A DNA stretch of 20,194 nucleotides from Mucidula mucida (lineage: Eukaryota; Basidiomycota; Agaricomycetes; Agaricales; Physalacriaceae), in assembly GCA_015501055.1 (NCBI GenBank), contig JADNYV010000608.1, positions 1-20,194 of the forward strand, written 5' to 3'. Numbering within the stretch: position 1 is the first letter of the stretch; each line of letters opens with the position of its first letter. The notes below the pieces were generated by a model. It was not told where the DNA came from. It made no database searches and saw nothing but the letters and a program-made list of their open reading frames with translations. This document shows, in pieces, positions 10,182 through 19,243 of the stretch. The position numbers were made by a program, and so were the translations under genes.

Positions 10182-10247
10182 TACAACTATCACCTCCGAG
10201 TGTGAGTGTGCACGGTCTGACCCGGTGTGAATGCGGTGATAGTTGTA
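10182..10247. repeat. 66-bp inverted repeat with 13-bp perfect arms
   Basis: TACAACTATCACC at 10182-10194 is the exact reverse complement of 10235-10247. A 40-base GC-richer loop separates them. It lies about 120 bases beyond the stop codon of the F-box gene, on the transcribed side, so it might fold in that gene's 3' region or be a small transposon remnant. Confidence 0.7.
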
Positions 10248-10368
10248 AACACTCCAGAGAAACAATGCAGAGTGCAAGGAATATGATCAGAATTAATTGG
10301 ATTTCATTGCACAGTCCTTCTGACAAGTTATTTACATATATGTTACAGCCCGGATTTACATTTTCCTT

Positions 10369-12828
10369 CTAAGATTGGACGACTTCATCTTGACGTACCG
10401 CCTGCTGAACTATAACCGAGTGCGTGTTTGTGTTCGTGTTCTTCAAAGTACGCCGATAGTGGTCCGCCGCCTTGGGCTCGCCGCCTATCTCATGTCTGGA
10501 AAAGGATTAGCACCAACACGAATTAAGAGCAAGAAATCAATGACGCACACAGAGCGGAGATGCTCAGCACGAGCAGCCTTTGAGGTTTCCGCCATATCAC
10601 AATGGACACAGACAAACACCTGTCGATGAGCTGACCCTTGCGGAGGCTCTGTGGCTAGCTCATTCTCCAAAAGAATTCTTTCCCGGGCACGGCCCAGGGC
10701 AATAAGCTCAGCGTCATCAACGCGCGAGATCTTCCCAATGTGATGATGGTTCTACCACTAAAATGAGATAACGATGTCCATGAAATGGAAATGAAAACCT
10801 CACCATCGCCGTACGCCAACGCATCAGCTCAAACAGCTTCATACCATTTACCGATGTCCGCCTGCCATTGCATTCCTCACAGTGGAAAAAGACATCAGCG
10901 CCATCCATATCCGCCGCGGTCGCAGTATCCGGGTCGAGCCCACACATCCTGACGAGCTCTTGGCATCTGGCGTAGACGGCCTTCTCGAGGGTCTTGATGC
11001 CCTTCCCGGTCCATAGCGCGACCTTCGTGTCCCCGACGGCTTCAGTAGAATAGAAACACGAGTGCGAAGCAAAGTGTGGGTAATGGAGGATTCTCGGGGC
11101 GTACTTGCTGCACTCGACGCAGGTAAAGGCGTTGACGATCAAGGAGAGATCGGCTTTGCGCCCTTTTTTCCTGCGGAGCATCGCTATGAGATGTTTCTCT
11201 TGTTGTTCCCTCCACGCGGCGGATATTGCCAGGACGGTCTCCGAGTCGAGCGCTTCTTTGAGTTTAGACGTCGCGTCTTCGGCGTGTGGTGTGTTCTTGA
11301 TGATATCTACGAACGGTTGATGGACGCAAAGGGCAGAGGGAGGTGGGTGGTGCGGCGTTTCTGGCAATGTCGCGAAGAAGTCATTGGCGAGCCCCGCCAG
11401 GATACGGGTCCGCTCCGAAATCGCACGCTGAAGCTTTTGTTCCAACAGGTCGGCGCGGATATTTGACATGATCTCGGTAAGAGTGGGTCTGATAGTGTCC
11501 CAAACTGACATGGGGTAAGCTTATTGTGAATAATGCAATGCGCAGAAAGAGACGCACTTCGATCTGTTAGCTTCCGAGGCTGTTTCACTACAACATGCGC
11601 TTCCAGGGCTTCGCGGGTATACGGAAGTTCTACCTCTTCGTCCCAGCCATCTGCCTTCAGACGCGCTATGATGCTGCCGCATCGTCAGTTTATACGGGAC
11701 GCCGAATGAGATTGTCCGCACCTTTCGAGTCTTGCACGACGAAGAGAATCTAGCTCTGTCGCGCGGGACTCCATTTTCAACATCGCCCAGGTCTCGTATT
11801 CTTTGCAGGACTGAAACGACACTTAAGTAGACGTTCGAAGCATTCAATGAAGCTCACCTTGGAAAGAGCCTTGTGCTCCTTTTGCTTCCGCGCAAACCAT
11901 GCATTATACTGGGGAGATCCATACTGGAACAGTGCACTCTCCTCGACTAGCTTTTCGAATGTGCTTATGTCGTAGCACGAGATATGAGAAGTTTCTGGGC
12001 GTGTAGGTCAGTCAGCATGAAAGATCAAGGAACTAAACTACGTACTGTTTGAATGTCTGAAATTCGGAGTAACCGCCAATACGTCTCGGGATTTCAATGA
12101 GGCTGTTAGCCCATGGCGTACAAGTTGTTGCCTCGTTGCCATGCTTCAAGGAATGAGTAGCGATTCATATGAGAGACTGGCCGCACGTACATCGTCCCCT
12201 TCTCTAAACAGTTCTTGCAGAGCCTCTTTTGTGCTTGCCACTGAATGTACTTGGTCGGTGTCTTCGAACAGTTCTGAGCAGAGATCAAGGACACACGAAC
12301 GCTTATCGATGGTTGGATGCACGTACATGACAATGTTTATCGAATAGAAGATTCGCATATAACGGCTCGCTCAAGTCTTCAATCATAGGCGGAAGACCTT
12401 CCACCCCCAAGCGCGCGCGTCTCCAGATAAAGGCGTTCTTCTTGGTCATGAGATATGTGCGCAGCATTTTTGTTGTGCGACTCATGTGCAGGAGGTCAAT
12501 AGGCTGCAAGTACGAGAAAATCTAGAGTCTTTTAAGTAAGAAACAGTGACGTGCAACGGGGAATAATCCAGACCTCGGAAAGAATGTCGAGAGGTGTGTC
12601 GGTGACCTGCCTTAATTTTCCTCGTTTCCCGGGACGTTGGTCGGAGGATACAACGGCGACGCTAGTCTTGGCGCGCTTGCGGGGCTTTTTGTGAGGCGAC
12701 TCTTCTATTGTGTCTTCGGCATCCACCTCTGGGGACGCTAACCGGGCGCGCTTCTTCGATGGCTTGGCTTTGGCTTCTGGATTCACGGCGGCAATTCGGT
12801 TGGAGCGACGAGGAGGAACAGACGACAT
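10369..12828 (-). CDS. F-box protein with CxxC pairs and C2H2-like finger (667 aa, ten exons)
   Basis: Probable substrate adaptor of an SCF ubiquitin ligase. Exons, in transcription order: 12828-12574, 12521-12327, 12273-12191, 12143-12046, 11994-11858, 11810-11722, 11673-11558, 11504-10804, 10751-10549, 10495-10369. All nine introns are 47-53 bases with GT...AG ends, and the phases join without a stop. Residues 1-70 are basic, with nuclear-signal-like KPSKKRARL and HKKPRKRAK. The F-box (about 79-125) reads PLDILSE|IFSYLQPIDLLHMSR across the first splice. CxxC pairs at 149-152 and 169-172 suggest a zinc site. Later come CVEC...SHSC (453-474), CEEC...NHHH (533-562) and a full C-x2-C-x12-H-x4-H (606-627). 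The start is the first ATG, after a CCA-repeat leader. F-box plus CxxC is, as I recall, common in agaricomycetes. Substrate unknown. Confidence 0.87.
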
Positions 12829-12830
12829 TG

Positions 12831-12849
12831 TGGTGGTGGTGGTGGTGGT
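12831..12849. repeat. TGG triplet repeat in the F-box gene leader
   Basis: About six TGG units directly upstream of the F-box start codon, read as CCA repeats in the presumed 5' leader on the minus strand. It is a simple microsatellite. Confidence 0.85.
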
Positions 12850-13639
12850 AAAGCAAGCTCATTGTACTCGGGTCTAATATTAAGAGGACATTGGGTCACC
12901 TGATCGTAAGCCTCGCTCAATTAGGCGAACAATGGATGAATTGGATCGACAGGGGCGTGGCTCACGCGCCGAATTTAGTTCTCGACAGTATTTCGTAGGA
13001 CTGTACTAAGCGAGACATGGTGAGGACAGGAAGAAAGAGTACTCGAGTAGGAAGCCGGCAGGGTTCGGGCTTGTCTTCCCACGCTGCATGTGACATGTCG
13101 TTGATCGAGCGACACGGCTTTGGTGTTGGAGGGCCTCATATAATGGCTAATTCACGGAGTATCGCTGAATGGCCGTGACAGTCCTTTTTGATTGTCCAAA
13201 GTTGACAGACGGTGGACCGATTGGCTACTACCTTTTGTAACTCTCAAGGCATAGGCCAGAGAGCCCGAAAATCATATCATACTACAGTTGTGATGCTTCC
13301 TGGACGTATAAACGAGATCTATATCTAATGTATCTACGTTAGTAGGGTTGTTTAGAAGTCTTGTAGAACTGTTGTTTGTGAATAATCAGTATATCATGAC
13401 AATCATAAGCATCAAACTCGATGCGCAGACATGATAAATCTCCCAGCAGTTGAAAACAAAGCGGGTGGTAAGACCTTCAGAACGCCAGTCCCGACGGCCT
13501 CGTAGTCGTTATGGCTGGCTAGGTGAAGCTGAACAGGTCCTGCGCACACTCCAATCGGTTTTCATCAGGTTGGTCGACTACAGATTGATATCACTCCAAG
13601 GCAAAATTTCAGTGAACAAAATAAGTATTATGGTTCAGG
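12850..13639. other. Intergenic region upstream of the F-box gene
   Basis: No supported gene. The part nearest 12850 should hold the promoter of the F-box gene, but no clear TATA box or known site stands out. A short plus frame at 13450-13653 has no domain and runs into the duplicated scrap that follows. Confidence 0.45.
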
Positions 13640-13675
13640 AGCTTACGAGTTAGTGCATGTAGGCGTCAGCGTGTT
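13640..13675 (-). repeat. Zinc-finger scrap, second copy
   Basis: GCTTACGAGTTAGTGCATGT and GGCGTCAGCGTG match 5347-5377 almost exactly. On the minus strand this gives HADAYMH followed by TAA, as in the first copy. Only the last few codons and the following splice-donor-like GTAAG remain recognisable. Confidence 0.65.
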
Positions 13676-13787
13676 AGTATTCATTCTGAACGATAGGTAA
13701 CGGCCCGGGGAGTAGGTTGTCACAGTGCTCCTCTTGCAACGAGCGCACGAGTCGCCAAAGGCGAGCTCAAGTTGCAATTGTTAACGC

Positions 13788-14262
13788 TGGGTGACTATCA
13801 ATAGGACTTGGGAATGCGTGGTTGACTCGGTGAGAGATTTCTATTTAGGCAAGATCGGTCGTGTGGTAATGGCGCAGGCGCAGTGTATACTCAGCGCGTA
13901 GGGCACGATGTAGGCCATGAGTAAGTATGAACGGCAGTATTTGTTGACCGAACGCCTGATTTCGTCGCTTTGCGTAGTGGGTATGTACAGTAGTAATGGT
14001 AGTCTCCTGCGATCTCGCAGGACTCGATCATGGGCTTGAAGGCCAGCTTACATCGGGCACGATGATTTGGAGAGCGTACGAGAACCATCATGTCATCATG
14101 AACGTAGTGGGTCAAATGTTGTGCCAGCAGGCTCAGGTCTTCACGTTTTGAAGAGCGCTTTGAAAAGGCGTAAGTATCAGAGACGAAATGATCAATGAAA
14201 TAGAGCACATACAGAAGTAGGTCTCCAATACTAGAGGCCGCGACTCCATTGAAGAAATGTAG
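13788..14262 (-). pseudogene. Duplicated block, copy 2, with decayed HeLo/MLKL-like gene
   Basis: Partner of 6147-6650. The minus strand reads NGVAASSIGDLLLYVLYFI and FVSDTYAFSKRSSKR, parallel to the HeLo-type fragment at 6511-6640. The similarity stops near 14255, where sequence belonging to the 3' side of the GATA gene begins, so the 5' half of this HeLo copy is missing. No continuous product is expected. Confidence 0.65.
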
Positions 14263-14607
14263 CACATTCGGGGGGATCTGGAGCGCGCAGACCCTTTGCG
14301 GCGGCTGGTAAAGTACAGGTAGTACAAATGGGATGAAAGCAACGCATAATAAATAATATCAACTTGAAAGAATAGACAACGGGGGGCGGGGGGGAGTGGG
14401 AACGGCAGTAATCTTCGCCGAGGAAATGCGATGGAAGAACATCTAGCGAGAACTTTGGGGGGAAGAGAGTTGTGAGTATATAAAATGCTATATGATGGAT
14501 GAAATCTGATGAATGAGATGCAACGAAACAAATGCAAGAAATCATGATGTTTCGATGTGTGGGAGGTCGTGCCCAACGGCCAACCAGAGCCGAGCGCAGG
14601 AAACGCC
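14263..14607. other. Probable 3' flank of the GATA gene
   Basis: A minus-strand frame stays open through here, but the residues lose the Pro/Ser/Phe pattern of the GATA C-terminus. The stretch contains a GC run (14380-14395, mostly G) and AT-rich bits, and is best read as old 3' untranslated or intergenic sequence. Confidence 0.35.
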
Positions 14608-16047
14608 ACTGTCCATTCAGTACCCCCGCATGTGCGAATGACAATGGCGGTTGCAAGTACGACGAGAAAAAATTCTCATCGTCCTGTAGCGGCAAGAAAT
14701 AGTACGTAGGCGAATCCTCGGAGTGGGGGAGCATCGGCGGATGGGGGAACTGCGGCGAGTTGTCATTGTTCAAGAGCAGCGGTGGGTGCCAGAACGCGTT
14801 CACGTTGCCCCGAAAGGGCGGGACCAGAGTTGTTGAAACCAGAAGACGCGTAATTGCTGAATGGGAAATCCATAGATGACCGCTGGGAAGCCGAAGACGT
14901 CGTCGAGTAACCGTCAAAGGAGCTAGCGGAGGAATGCGGTTCTGATGCAGAGTCGATGCTCATTCGCCTTCGCTTGTTCTTTCGGCTCTGGCTTGATTCA
15001 AAGTCCACCGATGCGAACGGCAAAGGATCAGCCTGTGCGACAAGGTCCAGGGAACTGGAAGTTGAACAACGAGTTGTATGCCGGCGCGTCGGAACCCAGG
15101 GCACCCATGAGCTCGGACTGAGATGATTGGCGGTAGTCAGAAACCTCCTCGAATTTGTAGGTCATCTGAGTCGTGCGAGCGTAGGAGAGCCCTCACGAGC
15201 AGGCGAGGGGCGACGATTAGCACCAGGGCTCACGGACGGAGTGTCACCGTTGCTGCCATTTCCGTTGGTAGCGCGGCGGCGAGAGCGCTTGCGGATGACA
15301 TCCGACTTCATGGAGATTGGTCGCGCGGACCCATGTAGCTTGTAGTACAATCCGCACCTGCGAAATGACCTTAATCTCAAACTTGGTTACAGAAGACGTA
15401 AAGACTTACGCGGTTTTACCCTCGTCGTCCTTCCTCCAGAGTGGCTTCGTAGTGGTGTGACAATTGTAGCACTGAGCTATGGTCCCACATTCATGCGAAC
15501 CCATATCGCACGAGGAAGAGCGCGGACTTACTACCCATTACGTCGATGCTTTCCTGTCTGGGCGCAGACTGAGTGCGTCCCTCTCCATGTGTATTCCGCA
15601 TAGTCTTCGGCCGACGACAAGCCATCCGACGACAGGAAGGCACTATTTGTTGTCTGGATCATCCAGGTCCCTGTCCCCGACAATCTTCGCTTGAGCAGCC
15701 TTGACCGGTGCAACAGCAGCGCTGAAAAGTTGATGTGAGGATTAATTTTATGAAAGGCTGCGGGAAGACTTACGACGGCTGGGTAGTGGTTCAGCGCTCT
15801 TGACCGAAAAAATGCCCCGTGCCGGTGTTATTGGGGCGTCTTCCTCACCGCCTGAGCGGGCTGAAAACGATAGTTTCACCATCGTCGACAGCTTTGGGGA
15901 GCCATGATGATTACTAATGGAAGTCGGCATACGCCAATCCCCAAAGTAACAGCACGTCATCTCTCGAATCGATGCTGCTAACACCGGAGGATGCCCAAGC
16001 TCGTGGACGCTCTCTTTCAAGCGACCAGGGACTGTGAAGGAGGCCAT
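14608..16047 (-). pseudogene. GATA-type zinc-finger transcription factor gene, frame-broken
   Basis: GATA factors bind WGATAR sites through a C-x2-C-x17-C-x2-C finger. The N-terminal exon (16047-15774) has TPARGIFSVKSAEPLP. An intron (15773-15722, GTAAGT...TTTTCAG) follows. The finger is split by intron 15409-15358 and reads CYNCHTTTKPLWRKDDEGKT, then A, then CGLYYKLHGSARPISMKSD and VIRKRSR. The usual CNAC is reduced to a single C, so one zinc ligand is missing. The C-terminal parts SELMGALGSD, KNKRRRMSIDSASEP, SMDFPFSNY and FWHPPLLLNNDNSPQ are all present but in different frames. TGA stops the first part at 15162. Breaks near 15165, 15040 and 14850 have no fitting intron. A second frame after the first intron (AAVAPVKAAQAKIVGDRDLD) adds ambiguity. 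Confidence 0.8.
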
Positions 16048-16063
16048 TAAATAAGTATGATAT

Positions 16064-16456
16064 CAGCCTGAACCCAAGGTGCTTGGATCGTGAGAGATGA
16101 AAGAAGCATGTCAGAGGGGTGTCAAGTGAGGCTTACCTGTCCCAATAGGGTGGGTCTTATAGTGGTCATCCATTCTGTGGCTCCATAAAAGTGGTGTTTC
16201 CATTCTTGTGTCAGCGTATACTGAGAGAAAGAACGAAGATCACGATGTAGAAGTGGACGCGTTTCATGAGAAATTCGGAGAGAGTAAGTATGGAGAGATA
16301 CAGAGAGAGGTTCTTTCAGATGTCTACGTGGAACGGATTACATGTTTTGAACCTCAGTAGGTTTTCGAAGGATCTGTATCAAAAGTATAGAACCCCATTG
16401 AACGGTGTGTAGGAGCAGGAAGGAAGGAAAAGACGCGATCGAGATCCCAAAGAGGC
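16064..16456 (+). repeat. Dispersed repeat, copy R3
   Basis: Motif CAGCCTGAACCCAAGGTG at 16064-16081 and closing block GCGATCGAGATCCCAAAGAG at 16435-16454. Similar along its length to 7317-7659. It begins 17 bases upstream of the GATA start codon and so would form that gene's promoter region, while its far end points at the 476-aa gene. Confidence 0.8.
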
Positions 16457-17710
16457 AATAGCTCTTTTCTCGTTCTCACCACCATCTCCTGCCAATCGAG
16501 ACCGTGACATTTGACAATAGACGCCTTACCCGACCATCATCTCGCCAGATTGCTTGCCGTCCAGATAGTGTTTGTAGCGCCAGCACCAGACCTGTTCTCG
16601 CGCTTCTCAGATTTCTACCCTGCAATGAGCTTGGTGCATCCAACGGGAAAGGGCGCACTTACCATGAATGAGCTAGCCCAGTCCAGATTATCGCTGCGTT
16701 GTACCACGAACGCGTTGGACACGATCGACTCCCTTAGCCATTGCCAGCAAAGACGGCTATGACACGCTCTTCAAGGCAGCTGTCTCGCATCCTCATTCAG
16801 GGAGTGGACAGGTCTTTGGTACATTTATTTACATTCCACGGGTAGGCTCCGCTCATACCCCTACAAGAGTCACCGCATACGCTATCTGCATCGAAGAGCC
16901 CGGAAGGAGCGAGACAACGCGTCCGCGGACATTCTGGTCGTGCATTTGATTGGCGTAGGGGCGGCAAGAGCGTACGTCAACTTTGTCCTAATCATTGGAC
17001 AGAATATCGCCTATGTCATCGTCTCATCAAGCCCAATAATTTTGCGACGTATAGCCTTCTGCTCCACATCGCCACCTCAACAAACGGAGTACAGCCGTCC
17101 GCTTTCGTCTACAGGAATCAACCGATATATTGTCCGGGAAAATACTTGACCGATTATCACCCGCTGATCAGCCTTGAGTCTTTGGCTCTTAGCCGTCCTC
17201 CAACGGATTACGACCGGAATGTAACATCGTTTAGCGGAACATAGCTCCTTGCCAAGTCACAAAGCACTGCTTGCTGTCTACTTCTCTCCTCGCCTTTGCC
17301 CGCGTGGAGGATTTTCCTGCAACTATCAGTCTTTCGGTACACTCCAATCCTTCTGTTCATTTAAATCACACTCATGGCATTTGCGATAGATGTAGAGCAA
17401 ATTATCCATGTACACAAATGGCGTTGTCAAGCCCAAGTCAAGTCTCAGGCATTCCCTTAACGCACTTTGTGGCGACAATTCTCAGAGTATGGACCGGCCT
17501 CGGCAAGATTGAATAGTACCGCATACGCCTACACGACTGTCGCCTTGCGATTTAATGAAGACGGCTTCTCGTTTCCCTCCCTCATTTCTAACGCGACCAA
17601 TTTCCTTGCCCATCGTTACGTAATGCGTGGGGATCCAAACCAGACATAGGAGCTAGCCTCTCCTTTCTCTTCGACGATAGACGCTCACTACGCGCCCAAT
17701 CTTTGCCCTC
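16457..17710. other. Long region upstream of the 476-aa gene; no gene supported
   Basis: Several short frames (16511-16762, 16940-17149, 17271-17516, 17467-17649) lack domains and do not splice into a convincing protein. The corresponding stretch before the dead copy (7660-8154) is much shorter. The last 150 bases, pyrimidine-rich (CCTCTCCTTTCTCTTCGACG), are the likely core promoter and leader. Confidence 0.4.
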
Positions 17711-19243
17711 ATGTTTCGCCGCCTTTTCAGCGCGATAGAAGTCCCACAGGCTGACAGGCGTCTCTCCAGTAAGCTCCTGTTTCTTGACCTAGTCCCCTAA
17801 CTTCACGCGTCTTCAGAGCTATCCGACCCACCGGATGAAAGCAAACGAGCCCAGGCAGCTGCTATAGATCGCATCACCCCCCAGAACGAGCAGTTTCTTC
17901 GAACGTACCACCCCGCCTTCGAAATGGCGCCGGATGTCTTTGTGCGGAAGATCACACTAGAGGATATTGTCTGGGCAGTACATCCCAGCCATATCCGTGA
18001 CTGCTCGTATTATCGGCAGCGGAATGATGTCGCTGGACGCGTTGTGCACGCAGCAGGCGCGAGTTCGACGGTGCGGATGGCGCTGGCGGGTTTTCAATCC
18101 AAACTAAAAGCGGAGGGGACCATCAATACACGCAAGATCCTTTCCGAAGCAGAGATTATGGTGATCAGAGAACAGTTCCCGGAGGCGATTGGTTTGCGCG
18201 TGTATGTCTCGGGATATTTAACTGTCTTGTTCAAGAGCGTGGCGGATTTGAAGCATGTGGCGTATCGGGCATGGCCCTCAGAGTTGGGAAACTTGAAGGT
18301 GCAACTGGAGGTCTGGAATGACCGTTCCTGCGCGGATGGAGGGAACGCGATGCAACTCGGTATACGGCTGAAGGGGACATTCGACATTGATGGGGAGTCG
18401 CGGGAGATGGAGGTTATCACGGCTGCAACCAATGATTTCGTGACTACGCCGGAGTATTCAAACAAAGTCGCGACTTATGTGAGCCCAAGAACGATGCATG
18501 GGCTGCTCAGTCCGTTTAGGACTCTGGCGGGGAGCGTCAAAGGGGTAGCTCAGTGGAGCGCGAAGATGGCGGTTGGGTACGCGGCAGTAGGCAAGGAGGT
18601 TATGTCGTCAGATGGATCGGCCAAGGTTTGCTTTCAGCGTTCAGGAATACCCGCCGCTGTTTACTCTTCTCCTTTACAGGTCGGAGTCATCGTCAAATCA
18701 TACGATGAGATATCGATGCTTCTTCCGTTTCCGTATGGATATCAACACAACATATCGCTCGTCGCTGGGGACGGTCTAGCGCACGCTAACCTCCCAAATG
18801 GATCGCCATGTCTTTCTGGGTTCGCGTCCTTCGAAGACGCGCTCGCTGACGGAGCGGTTGTTGTTACGATACAACACAATCCTGGCGCAGATACCATCGT
18901 GCGCAAGTCGCTCGTCGAAGGACAGCAGTACACGTGGGACAGCGCAGTGATGGCACGGAGCTTGCTGTGGCGCACGATGGATGACGCGGTCTTTGACATG
19001 CGCGGGTCGGCGACGATGCTTTGTCTAAATGACGGTCGGGATGGGGATGCTGTCAAGCTTGTGGCGTTTCAAAATTTCCAGGCTACGCTGCCGACGAGCG
19101 CGGTGAGGGAGCGGACGGGGACGGTGTTTTTTGAGAAGTTGGCGGAGTGTGAGGGAGTCGAAGGAGAAGTAGGTGGTATTTGGTATCGGGGAGGATTTGA
19201 GATTCCGGCGGAGGTTATGAAGGCTGATATCGTGCGGAGTTGA
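17711..19243 (+). CDS. Uncharacterised agaricomycete-type protein (476 aa)
   Basis: Function unknown. Exon 1 is 17711-17768, then intron 17769-17816 (48 bases, GTAAGC...CAG), and the frame continues into the long exon from 17817, which adds 54 residues before the first ATG of that exon. A likely second intron is 18626-18679 (54 bases, GTTTGC...TTTACAG after a pyrimidine run). It keeps frame either way, giving 476 aa if removed or 494 if kept. From memory, the pattern KILSEAEI...FPEAIGLRVYVSGYL, then VGVIVKSYD, PYGYQHNISLV, SGF and AFQNF resembles an uncharacterised agaricomycete family. The HNISLV and CLSGF stretches faintly recall the Asp and SGWG regions of trypsin-like folds, but no catalytic triad is visible. 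No signal peptide or membrane segment is seen. A decayed duplicate lies at 8155-8880. Confidence 0.78.

Noticed and set aside
11062..11466. 134-codon plus-strand open frame
   Set aside because: It is the antisense shadow of the large F-box exon 11504-10804, which has clear splice and motif support.
12831..12849. TGG repeats as a CRISPR-like or functional array
   Set aside because: A plain trinucleotide microsatellite with no spacers.
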